NCBI GenBank assembly: GCA_943735955.1
Contig: OX030960.1
Coordinates: 8,951,288-9,015,287 of the forward strand
Length of the DNA stretch: 64,000 nucleotides
Origin: Piscicola geometra
Taxonomy: Eukaryota; Annelida; Clitellata; Hirudinida; Piscicolidae
Direction of reading: 5' to 3'
Positions 1-10,524 of this stretch are shown here, piece by piece. Made by a program: the position numbers and the translations under genes. The notes beneath the pieces are model-generated. The model made no database searches. It saw nothing but the letters and a program-made list of their open reading frames with translations, and was not told the origin of the DNA. Each line of letters begins with the position of its first letter. Position 1 is the first letter of the stretch.

Positions 1-368
1 GATAGCGACTTCTTCAAGGTGTCTTCCTGAATACATTAAAAACTTGTTTTTATTATTATTTCTACAAAAATGTTATTGACAACAACTACTGAAACTTCAG
101 GACTTCAACTGGCTGTCCCTGAGGGAAGGCACAATGGAAGCTCCCGTAGTCGAAAATCCTAGAAAGGGCAGCTCCATAAGGACGATCAAGAGTTTTAAAT
201 GATTTGAATAATTTTAGGTTTTGCATTAAAATTTAAAAAATATTTTTCATCACACTTTTTTTTCATGAAAATTAAAGTTGTTAAAACATCAAATGTCAGA
301 AATAAATAAATGTCATACTTGGTTCTGCCTTGAACTAAGAGCTTTTCTTAAATCTTGTTTACTTTTTG

Positions 369-3300
369 ATGATCCAAATGGATATGGCGCAAAAGTCTCT
401 TTTAGAGCTAATAAATGAAAATGAGAATATAGATGAATTAATGAATGAGGTAAGTTTTTAAAATTAATTTTTAAATGTTTTTTATTACTTTAATTTAATG
501 AGGAACTTTAAAGTTTAGTGTATTTTATGTTGTATTTAATAATTAAATACATTAATAATAATTATTAAATTATAATTAATTAAAAAAATGATAAAAGTAT
601 GTGTTTGAATAGTTTGACAAAAGATTTATTATTTGTTTAATTGCAGTTGACTGATGAAGGTGATTGGTTTTCAAGAAATGCAGAGATGCTTTCCCTACCT
701 ACTTGTGAGTTGGTTCCTAATAAAAATAAACAAAATAAAACATTAATTAATTAATTAGACTTTAATTAATTATTAAATTTCCTATTTCAATTATTAAAAT
801 TTAGTCTTTCAAATCAATCTTTTTCCATCTTGAAACATCAGATGCAGGCATTTACAGCATGGCAGAACGACAGAGCAGTTTGACAGGCGTCAAATTGTCG
901 TCTGCCATTGCAATCATCATCAGCAACCTTCTCAGAAGCATCCTTTCTCAGCTGCAAGAGCCACAACTGACCCTGCCAGAGGAACACAAAGTGAGGCATA
1001 AAAGTCAATATGCGTGTATGGCAATGAAAACATTTTAGAATATTATGTATAACTCATACAGTTTGAGACATATACAAAAATATTTATATTTTATTTATGC
1101 AAATAAATGTTATTAAGTAAAACTGACTTATTTCTCTACCCCTGAAACACAGTCTCAGGTGCACGCACTAATCGAGGTGAGTCAAATGTTCCAAAGAGAT
1201 GGCTTCTTCTCCGTCAAGACGTTCGCCAAGAGTCTGTGCAAGCGGGTTGTTGTGGTTGTGGAAGGGGGGGGGGTGGAGATGTTGCAATTGAGGATTAATT
1301 AATTAGAGTTGATGTTGATAACTTGGTTTTGTGGTTGTGTGTGTTTATTGACTCTAATGGAGGATGGGGGTGATGATGAGAAGGGAGGAAGGGTGCTTAT
1401 GATGAAGATGAGAATGGAGGAAGGGTGCTTATGATGATGATGAGAATGGAGGAAGGGTGCTTATGATGATGATGATGCAGGATGGTGGCATTGGCATTCC
1501 GTTTGAACTGGTGTGGCTGCTGCAGAAGAAGCAAGTTCTCACTTTGGACTTGTTCTTTTTGAGGTTAAACTTTCAATTAAATTTTAATTAGTAAATTAAT
1601 TTTAGATTTATTCAATTACATCAATTAATCTAATTATATGCACAAACAAAATCTCTTCAGCAACCTGAAGCAGCCATCAACAATCAGCAACCTAGCAACG
1701 TCATTATGTTGTCTATGCAACAAAGACAACAAACTTCCTGTTACGCAAAGAACTGAAATGATTGATGACATCATATCATCCTTACTTAAGTTCGCTTTTA
1801 ATAAAAATATCAGCGATGTCACTGTCAAAGGGTTCAAAGACGTATGTTGATTTAATTATTTTTTTTTGCATAAATTCATTAAAAAAATTCTGAAGTTTTT
1901 AAAATGTATATTTTGAACTAATATAGTGGAAAGAGTATGAAAAATTCTCGCTGATTTGCAGGTTTCGTTGGCTGTGTTGGACAGCACCACAAGATGTGAG
2001 CCCCTTAGCAGTCCAAACCTCAATAAAGCATTCTCATGCGCCATTCTTTTCTCTGTAAAGCAGACAAGCTAGAATCTTAAAAGTGAACTTTTATTGAATA
2101 TATTCAAAATTGAAATTATTTTTCCCATCACACAGGTTTTGTATCGCAGAGTGGCCAAGAGAAGGACATCAACTTGTTCAAGGCGATTAAAGACGCCTTC
2201 TACAAAACTCCTAATGAGTCAAATGACCCAATTAGCAGTACTAATGGAAGTACTAGTAGTAGTAGTAGTAATGATGCTGCTAAAAGTGCAAGTAAGCACG
2301 CCATGAGACAGATCCACATCATTCTGATGAAGAGCAAGGATACTCAATGTATGAGATGGAATATACTTCAAAGATTTCATAATAATTAATTAATTAAAAT
2401 TTAAATTTAATTATTAGTTTAAATTGGTCTTAGGGTTGTGCTAAAGCATAATCTAGACATCATCACACCTCAAGTTTTTGACCTTGAGACACTGACGATG
2501 CTGCCTGCATGGACGTATGTCAGCATGGAGGCCAGTCTGCGAGAGGGCTTTGAGGAAGTGTGTGCGTTTTTATGTGTGTGTTTCTTTGTTTGTTTCTGCG
2601 TGTGGTCACGTGTGTTTTCATTCTTATACCCACATGCAACTACCCACTACCACCACCACCACCAGTTACTCTCCACCGTGACCGCCTCTTCGTTTTGCGA
2701 CCTGCTGCGGAGACTGCTGCAGCATCGGGAGGTGGCTTGGAGGGGCGCCTGCCTCCTTGTCTCGGTGGCCCTCACCCTCTGGAGTGGCTCAGGCGCCACA
2801 GCCGTCAAGGGTTTAGTTGACGATTAGTTTGCTGTCATTTTTGGCTCTTTATTTTGAACACTCTTCTTTTTTTCAACTCCACTCCATCCCTCCCTCACCT
2901 CTCACAGCCCTCGTCGACTCACTCTTCCTCCACTCCACCTCCTCCTCCTCTTCCGACGACCACCTCCTCTTCTCCTCCCTCTTGCTCCAGAGACTCGCCT
3001 GCCTGCAAGGAAGCCACCTCTACCCTTCCTACCAGGACTGCTTCAAGGTCTTGATGATGATTACAATAATATCAATATTAATGACTTAATTTAAATTTAT
3101 TAATAATAACAATATAATTAATATTGGTAATAGCAACAAAAGTAATATTTATACTGGCAATAATGATATCAATAATAATAATAACGCTTCAATACAAATG
3201 GTTTTTTAAATCATGCCGTACACATCTCCACACAAACAAAAAAACAAACAAACAAACATACACACACCAACCCCAGGAGAACTTCCAGACGAAGACAGAG

Positions 3301-5037
3301 TGGGCGAGCAGGAAGGTCATGATGATGATGATGACGTCACTGTTGACCTCCATGGTGCCGTATGAGTCACTGGAGGTCCTCAAGGTGAGGGTGGGTGGGG
3401 TGATGGGGTGGAGGGTGAACAGTGGGTGATGGGGTGGAGGGTGAACAGTGGGGTGATGGGGTGGAGGGTGAACAGTGGGTGAAGTTTAGAGTTAATTAAG
3501 CTGAAAATAGTTAAAATAATAATTTGTAAATAATCCTTTTAATACTTAATCGTCGTTCAAAGCCTTTAAAATATTATTATTATTATTATTATTAACTAAA
3601 ATTATTTTATGATCTTTGATAAGAACTTTCGATCCCTCACTTCCAACCACCATCACAGACGCACGTTAGAACCCCGGTCAACCTACCCATGAAGGTCAAG
3701 CCCCTGTGGTCGGAGTACGTCCACCTCGCCAGAACTAGACTGATCGACCTCACTTCTACTACTACCACCCCCTCCCATGATGTTTATGCTTTGAAAGTTT
3801 TTCCATTAAATTTAAATTTTATTTTTGAATTCAAGTCATATTTTGGATATTTTTATTTAATTTTAAATATTTGTTGTCTTTTTTTTTGGCAATAAAAGAT
3901 GGGTTTTGTTGAACTAGTTGACTTTGCAGGGTCCTTCTTCACTCCCGGATGGCAATGAGGCCAGGAAGAATGCTTCAAAGGTTTCAAACACTACTTTAAA
4001 AACTCTTCTCTACGTTATAAAAAATAATTTATTATAATTATTATTATTTAAAATTTCTTTTTAGTAACAGTATTTGTGAATCTTTTTTTATTGATTTATT
4101 TTATTTTAAAGAAATATTGTTCCCCAAGACAAGCAGTGACACAGAGAAGGACATCCAGGCTGCCATCCGAGCCTTCGAAAATGAAAACAAAATACCATCT
4201 TTTGTTCTGGAGATGAGGTACTATTTTGATGATGATGATGATGAGGATGGGATGAGAATGGTGGTTGTGATAATGATGATGTCTTCAAACCACACACGCA
4301 GTCTCTTCAACAGACCCTCCTTTTGCAACCATTTTCTGCCTGCCCTCCTCAAGCCCAGATATGTCAGGGGAGTTTCAAGATATTCAACACCATCATCATC
4401 ACCACCATGAACATCACCACCATGAACATCATCATTACCACCATGATCATCATCATCTTTAAATCATCATTATCATCACCATGATCATCGCCATCGTTAT
4501 CATCATCAACATCTCATTGCTCAGCTGCCCACCGAAGCAGACTCTCTCGTGAAGTTCATCGACCTCCTCGTCAAGTTAGCCACACGAGTACCTAGTTATC
4601 ATCATCATCACCACCATTATCATCATCATCACAATCATCATCACCATCATCATCAACAACATCATCATCACTACCATCATCATCACCATTATCATCATCA
4701 TCACCATCACAATCAACATCATCATCACTACCATCAACATCACCACTTAAATACCCAGTTAGTACAACTTGATCATTGTAGCAAGTGCATTAATTAGTGC
4801 TGCACGTTATCATCATCATCATTATCATCATCATTATCATCATCATTATCCTCATCATTATCATCATCATTATCATCATCATTATCATCATCGTTATCAT
4901 CATCATCAAAGGAAGAACAAGATCTCCCAAAGTGTGCACCTGAAGTACCTGGCAGACTGCAAGAAGATGTCTGACTGTCTTATTGAAGGTACGCGTGTGT
5001 GTGTTTGTGTGTGTGTGTGTGTGCGTGTGTGTGTGTT

Positions 5038-5115
<78 letters not shown>

Positions 5116-8100
5116 TGTGTGTGTGTGTGTGTATGTGTGTGTGTGTGTTTGTATGTTTGTTCGTGTTTTTCCACTTCTCATGATTTCAACACCGCAGGAG
5201 TGATGGATGATGATGACGATCTCTACAGTCTTCAACTGCCACCCCTGCAACAACTCAGCTTGGCTCTGCAGACTTGGCAGAGTGTTGTTGTGGAGGGGGA
5301 CTTCGACTGTTAGTGTTGTTGTTGTTGGTGTTGTTGTTGTTGGTGTTGTTGTTGGTGTTGTTGTTGTTGTTGATTGTTGTCTTGTTGTTGTTGGTGCTGT
5401 TGATGGTGGTGTTTTTTTGTCGTTGTTTCTGTTGGTGTTTTTAGGGGTGTTGTTTATGTTTTTGTTGTTGTTGGAACTACCCTTAGATTAATTTTGATAA
5501 ATGTAACTTGAATACTCAAATGATTTCAAATATTTTTTTTACAGCAACTTCTAAGCATTTAAACTTGATATCGGAAAAATTGAGTTTGATCGAAAATTCG
5601 ATTTTTTCGTCACGCCTCAATGATTTCGATACTGAAGTGCATGATTTGGAAGACGTGCTTGTTGAAAAGTCGCTACTGTTTGAGGTGGAGTAGTGGAGTT
5701 TTTTAAATATGCATTTATAGTTTTTATTCAATTTTTAAACTTTTTATATATTTAATTAGTAATTTTTAATGTTTTTCTATATTTTTGTTGTTGAAATATT
5801 TAACCAATCAAACAAAAAATAGACTAAGGAGTAAAAACAAATCTTCGATTGAATCTTCTCAAACAGGCGTCCCATCAGCTACTGCAGCACACCTGCAAGG
5901 TTATCCACCTCCAACTCTCAAGGTCACCATTGCACCAAAGCACCAGTGCAGACGTCCCCGATGCCAAGCAATGCTCTTGCATGATTGGTGAGTTGTCTCA
6001 ATCTTGACCTAATTTGGACCTCAATCTTGACCTAATTTTGACCTCAATCTTGACCTAATTTTGACCTTAATCTTGACCTTATTTTGACCTTAATCCTAGC
6101 CTTAGTTTGACCTTAATCTTGATTAGCTTAACCATGGATCAAACATCGAAAATTTGCACAAATCTTTTATAAAGATGTGCTTTAGCGATTTTCAATAATG
6201 ACCATTTTGATGTAGAGTGGGTGATGAAGATGATGATGATGATTGCGTCCCAGCATCCTTCCATCTTCACCTTCTTCCTAAAAGAAGTCATCTCTCTCAT
6301 CACCACCTCCATTCACCGTCTCTCCCCTCTCCACTCCTTCCCCTTATCTCTCATCCTCTTCATTCTCTTCAATTCTAACGACGAAAAAATCAAGCGCCTA
6401 ACAATTAAAAGTGAACCTCTAATCAGGTATATTTCTTTTCGTTTAAAAGTGAATTTATCTAGCGCTACTCTCAAAGGCACTTTCCGCCTGTGCACTGCCT
6501 ACCTGACACTCGTCAACACTGTCTACAACAAGCAGTTTGTCTTAACTGGAAGTGATGACGATGATAATGATCTCAATGATGATAAAAACAATAATAATAA
6601 TAATGAAAAAAGTGGGTTTTTAAACTTGAGTACAATTGCAAGAGAGGCTCGAGTGCCCGTGGTGGTGAGGGATCTCTTCGTGTTTGCGGCTTACAGGCTG
6701 AACCACAGGCTGAGGAGCGACGGGTCCGCATGCAGTGACGAATCTTTCATCGAGACTGACCGGACTATTGCCGGTGGAGAGACGTTGTTGAACTCTCAGC
6801 GAGACACCGCCGAGTGGTACCTTGCCACTAAGCGATTGTCGAAGTTAATTCAAGTCTTCTGTGGTAGTGGTGTTTTCTTCAGCAGTGCCGTTGGCATGGA
6901 GATGAGTTTCGATGGGGAGGAGGAAGACTTTTTCTCGCAGACACTGCCTTTCTACACTTGGATGATGCATTCTGAAGTCTTTCCATTGAGTCCTGGTGGC
7001 AAGAACAGCTTTAGTGGTGTCTTACGCGCCAATGCTAGTAGTGCAGTTGGTGGTGGTGGTAGTGGTGGTGGTGGTGGTGGTGGTAGTGGTGGTGGTGGTG
7101 GTGGTAGTGGTGGTGGTGGTGGTAGTTGTGGTGGTGGTGGTGGTGGGCGTTTACTTAACGACGAGTTCGAAGTCGATACAAGTTACACCTCAATCGAACG
7201 CTACGTCATGGAACTTATACACGCAATTCTCAATTATACGCCCAGAAAAAGACAATTTCATCATTGTGCTTCGAGTGGCTGTTCCAACGGTGGTGATGCT
7301 GAGCCCAAGAAGGGAGGGGGTGATGATGATAGTTGCCGAGAAGATCGCGTCCGTTGCAGTAATTCTGGGTCAGTAGTTGCTGCTAAGTTCGTTCAATTAA
7401 TAAGCGTGAGTTCGTTTTAGTTTTTAATCATCACTTTTGATTTTAATTAGCCAACCAAACAATTATATTATAATCAGCATTATTAATTGGTCTTATATTC
7501 GATTTAAAATTGTCCTTATCGAGTTTTATTATTCACTTCCACAGGTGATTTCAATTAGAAGTAACATTCGTATAAGCACGATCCTTTGGAAGGTTTACGA
7601 AGAGAATATGAAATGGTTTAATCGACCAACATCATCATCAGGAGCACCATCATCATCATCAGCATCAGCCTCTTCAAGACATACGTTGATAAATAACTTC
7701 GTCAACCTCTCCATCTGTTTGCCAGCGAGGTTTCTACTGAACGATAACGCCTGCTTGTGCAACAATAATAACAATAATTGTAATTGTAATTGTTTAACAA
7801 ATAATATAAATGCTAATAATATTTGTAAAAATACTAAAAATAAAAATAATTACTTTAATAGTCATATTAAAGGACTAGTCAGATTTCTGAATGAGGATTA
7901 TCTAAACCACTCTTGCGCCTCAGTCATTTTAAGTGCTTCTTTCTTGAACCACATTCTTGAGAGCTTCGCCAGCTTCGACTGCTGCAAGGCGCTTGACGAC
8001 TTGTCGAGGCAGTCTCCACTTTTTGTGCTTTCTTTGCTGAAGCATCGGCAGATGGCGTGGAGGAGATGCCTGAAGTTTGAGAATTCGTGCGTGAAGACTT

Positions 8101-8789
8101 GGATGCAGAAGGTTCTGGCGGCTTGTGCAAGGCCTTGTGGAGATGCTGAGAGGAAAAGTTCCGATGAGGATCTAGTTGATGCGAAGGAGGAAGGAGGTTT
8201 AATGGTGGATGAGGCTTTCAAAATGACTTTCAAGTACCTGCGGGTTGACGCCACTTCAGAGAAGATTCTCAATGTTTGCATGTCCATTTCGAGTCTGATC
8301 CAAACGACGTTGTGTGCAGTGCTTGACAGGCAGTTGTTCGATGCCATTGCAGACGTCTTCGCAAAAGATCCATCGCTAGTTGTGCCTGTGATGAGTATGT
8401 GCGTGGAGAGTGAAGGGATGCGAGATGATCGTGTAGCCAGCGTTGAATCGATTTTCTCAAGACTCGTTCCTGAGCGGACGAAACTCCTGTGGCCCCCGAT
8501 GAGTGTTTCGTTGTGGATCGGAGTGCATGAAAAGAAGCGTGCTCTTCTCGCTGATGCTCGCTCCGTTGAAGTTCTCCTCAGGAACGTTGTGGCGTGCAAC
8601 CTGCTGTTCGAGAGTGCTACTCTGGATGGATGCCTCTTCGCCTGTTTGCCTCACTCCAACAACGACCTCTTCAACACAAACATTCGTCGCATTCTCAAAC
8701 ACCTGCCTCCTGCCATTTCACAGACGCTCAAACAAACGTGTGAGGAGCTTCTCAGAAAGGTCGACTTCACTCTCAGGGTGTGCTTCTGA
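369..8789 (+). CDS. FANCA: Fanconi anaemia group A protein (FANCA) homologue, about 23 exons
   Basis: FANCA is a scaffold of the nuclear Fanconi anaemia core complex, which monoubiquitinates FANCD2-FANCI in DNA interstrand crosslink repair. Exons read: 369-449, 647-704, 842-990, 1153-1245, 1481-1563, 1661-1841, 1962-1995, 2136-2348, 2434-2557, 2666-2810, 2908-3047, 3277-3384, 3659-3781, 3930-3980, 4129-4217, 4302-4362, 4525-4574, 4912-4988, 5198-5308, 5545-5684, 5867-5987, 6216-7405, 7545-8789. Family resemblance is clear at LATSLCCLCNK (near 1700), LLQHREVAW (near 2720), VPYESLEVLK, WSEYVHLARTRLIDL, SLFNRPSFCNHFLPALLKPR and VKFIDLL-KKNKISQSV, in the same order as vertebrate FANCA. Total is about 1555 codons against 1455 residues in human, as remembered. 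The extra length includes Ser-, Asn- and Gly-rich inserts. The ATG at 369 is the first usable Met; about 60 N-terminal residues of the vertebrate protein have no counterpart, so an upstream exon may be missing. Every junction keeps phase except 2348/2434, which is one base off. Confidence 0.87.
1370..1476 (+). repeat. Intronic tandem repeat, about 29-bp unit, 3 copies
   Basis: Three near-identical copies of a unit containing GAATGGAGGAAGGGTGC and a variable GAT run lie in the FANCA intron before the exon at 1481. The GAT tail varies in length, which suggests slippage. No function is apparent. Confidence 0.8.
3388..3482 (+). repeat. Intronic minisatellite, about 27-bp unit, about 3 copies
   Basis: The unit contains GGGGTGGAGGGTGAACAGTG and repeats right after the donor at 3385 in a FANCA intron. 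It is G-rich on the plus strand. No coding sense is conserved. Confidence 0.8.
4385..4520 (+). repeat. ATC/ACC trinucleotide-rich intron tract
   Basis: CATCATCACC-type repeats fill the FANCA intron between exons 4302-4362 and 4525-4574. It is an imperfect triplet microsatellite. Open frames read from it, such as His-rich ones, are artefacts. Confidence 0.85.
4594..4908 (+). repeat. Long ATC/ATT microsatellite in FANCA intron
   Basis: About 300 bp of ATC, ACC and ATT triplets, interrupted by a short unique stretch near 4745-4808, occupy the intron between exons 4525-4574 and 4912-4988. The array runs right up to the acceptor AAAG at 4908-4911. It contributes the poly-His frames seen here, which are not genes. 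Confidence 0.9.
4993..5164 (+). repeat. GT dinucleotide microsatellite in FANCA intron
   Basis: Nearly pure (GT)n with rare TTTG and GCG interruptions begins four bases after the donor at 4989 and fills most of the intron. Long alternating purine-pyrimidine tracts like this can adopt Z-DNA. Cys-Val and Thr-His frames over it are spurious. Confidence 0.95.
5309..5400 (+). repeat. GTT triplet microsatellite in FANCA intron
   Basis: Imperfect GTT/GGT repeats follow the donor GTTAGT at 5309 in the intron before the exon at 5545. They look like simple slippage sequence. Confidence 0.85.
5992..6125 (+). repeat. Intronic tandem repeat, about 24-bp unit
   Basis: Five to six diverged copies of a unit built on CTTGACCTAATTTTGACCT lie in the FANCA intron between 5987 and 6216. 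Copies decay towards the 3' side. No function is seen. Confidence 0.85.
7046..7147 (+). repeat. Coding GGT repeat giving a glycine-rich insert in FANCA
   Basis: A GGT-dominated tract inside the 1190-bp FANCA exon encodes runs of glycine broken by single serines and one cysteine. It separates a conserved block ending near the codons for SQTLPFYTWMMHSEVF from the next block, YVMELIHAILNY. In vertebrate FANCA these blocks are nearly adjacent, with a short Ser-Ala-Ser-Gly-Gly stretch between them. The insert is therefore probably a flexible loop expanded by slippage. Confidence 0.8.
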
Positions 8790-8857
8790 CTTGCGTGTCG
8801 TGATCCTCAACTTAAAATGCCCACTTTCGTAATCTTCCTTCATATATTTGTACCTTG

Positions 8858-9004
8858 AATAAACAATTTCTTGCATTTCTACGTGATGAAGAACAAAAGT
8901 ACTGTTTGCCGATGTCTTAACGCCGCTGTTCTGCGCAAACAGTGAATGTTCTATCTCCGCGAGTCGTGTCCCCTAATGTGTCTTGTGCTAAATTCCTAAA
9001 TAAA
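8858..9004 (+). terminator. Candidate polyadenylation signals for FANCA
   Basis: AATAAA occurs at 8858-8863, 69 bases after the FANCA stop codon, and again at 8999-9004. Either could direct 3' end formation. The first is the simpler choice. Confidence 0.5.
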
Positions 9005-10524
9005 GACAATCTTTTTTCCTTTGACGTTTTGCTATTTTTTCTCCTTTTTTATAACTTAAATTTTTTATGACAGTACAGTCTCTTTAAATGCCATTGCCAC
9101 TTCTCACAAGACTAGAGTCTTCAATACATTTAAACGAGGCGAGAACTTAATAAATTATTACGCGTCTTTTGATTCGCACGACGAAAGTAGGGAGGTTACA
9201 CAGGTAAGCTTCGATGCATGCCTCTCATTCAGCTTCAGGGTCATCGCATCAACTCCCATGCTTCATTCCATGCACACAAGCTTCCATGCGTGCGTGTAAA
9301 TGCCTTCATTCATGTTTGCCCCTCATACCTTCTATATAATTTGGTATACCTTCTATATATAGGTATAGTTGTATTAACCTTGATGTAATATTATATACCT
9401 TCATGATACATGTCAGCTCAATAAATATTGATATTCTCCTTATGTGCGTGATAGACTTATTCTTTGCATGTGTGAATGTGTGTTTGACTCGGAATATATA
9501 AGCATGTGAATGTTGGTCGAGGAATAGAATAGCAGTATGAGATTCCCTATCTCCAGAAATTCTTACATTCGTACAATACTTTAAAAAAAAGAGTTTTTGC
9601 AAAATAAATTTTACAAGTTTTGTTTTTTTTTAGTTTAAACGGTTTTCACGGTTTAGTTTTTGTTCCATTCGCAGTTGTAAAAACCATCAAAGCAAGTTTG
9701 TATTTAAACTTCTTTATTAACTTCTGAAAACCATCTTTTTAAAATTACCTCATAACATTTCACGAACTTTACTTTTACAAAGGTATTTTCCAGCAAGAAA
9801 TTTGATCTTCTACTGATGGATCAACGGGGGGATAGAAGCCATAACCAACTTATCTTTATTTCCATATTTACAGTTTACTTCCTAATAGCAAGTTAGTTTA
9901 ATAAATTAAAGTTTTATTTGTAAAAGCTTATAAATGCTCAGTGTTTTGCAAAGCCTAAGACAAAGAACTTATTCTCATAACAAGAATAATCTATCTAACA
10001 TTATCCTCAAAAATCGATACTATGCGCTCTTAAAAATTAAGATTTATCTAGCGAAACTTTTTTATTTATCTAAAAAACTTAAAATTTGATTTCTCCGTTT
10101 ATTCATCGATAATAATGAATTAAAAGTTGTGGATTTACATAAATATTTGATGAAAAACAATGTATTAATTCCTTATATAGGCTAATTTGTTAGCAAGCTG
10201 TTGCAGTTATGACTTTCGAATCAATAGTGCAATTTAAGAGGCTCATAAATCTTTCAAAAAAATAATATTATTATTATTTTATAGGAAATTAAATATTTCA
10301 TTCTTATCAAGTGGGTATTGATTTAAAACTTAAAGATCTTACGAAGTTTTAATGCAAGTTACTCTCTTTAATAAAGAGTCTTTATCCTATCATCCAAGAT
10401 TAAGCCTAATCCAATCGAAAGTTATATTCTTCGTTTAGCAATCCAGAACAAACCACCTTCTCTATTTCTTCCATCCATTCACTCATCAAAGCAATTAAAC
10501 ACCTTATTCCTCTTCGCCACCTAG
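9005..10524. other. AT-rich gap between FANCA and the VWA gene, no gene seen
   Basis: I see no exon with coding character here. Short tandem pieces such as ACCTTCTATATA recur near 9328-9365. The missing signal-peptide exon and promoter of the VWA gene could lie in this stretch, but none of the ATG-hydrophobic-donor combinations I looked at convinced me. Confidence 0.5.

Noticed and set aside
4980..5253. Thr-His and Cys-Val repeat open frames
   Set aside because: They are translations of the intronic GT microsatellite, and the phase-consistent FANCA exons flank it on both sides.
7898..8599. 233-codon minus-strand frame
   Set aside because: Antisense to the well-supported last FANCA exon, with no domain of its own.
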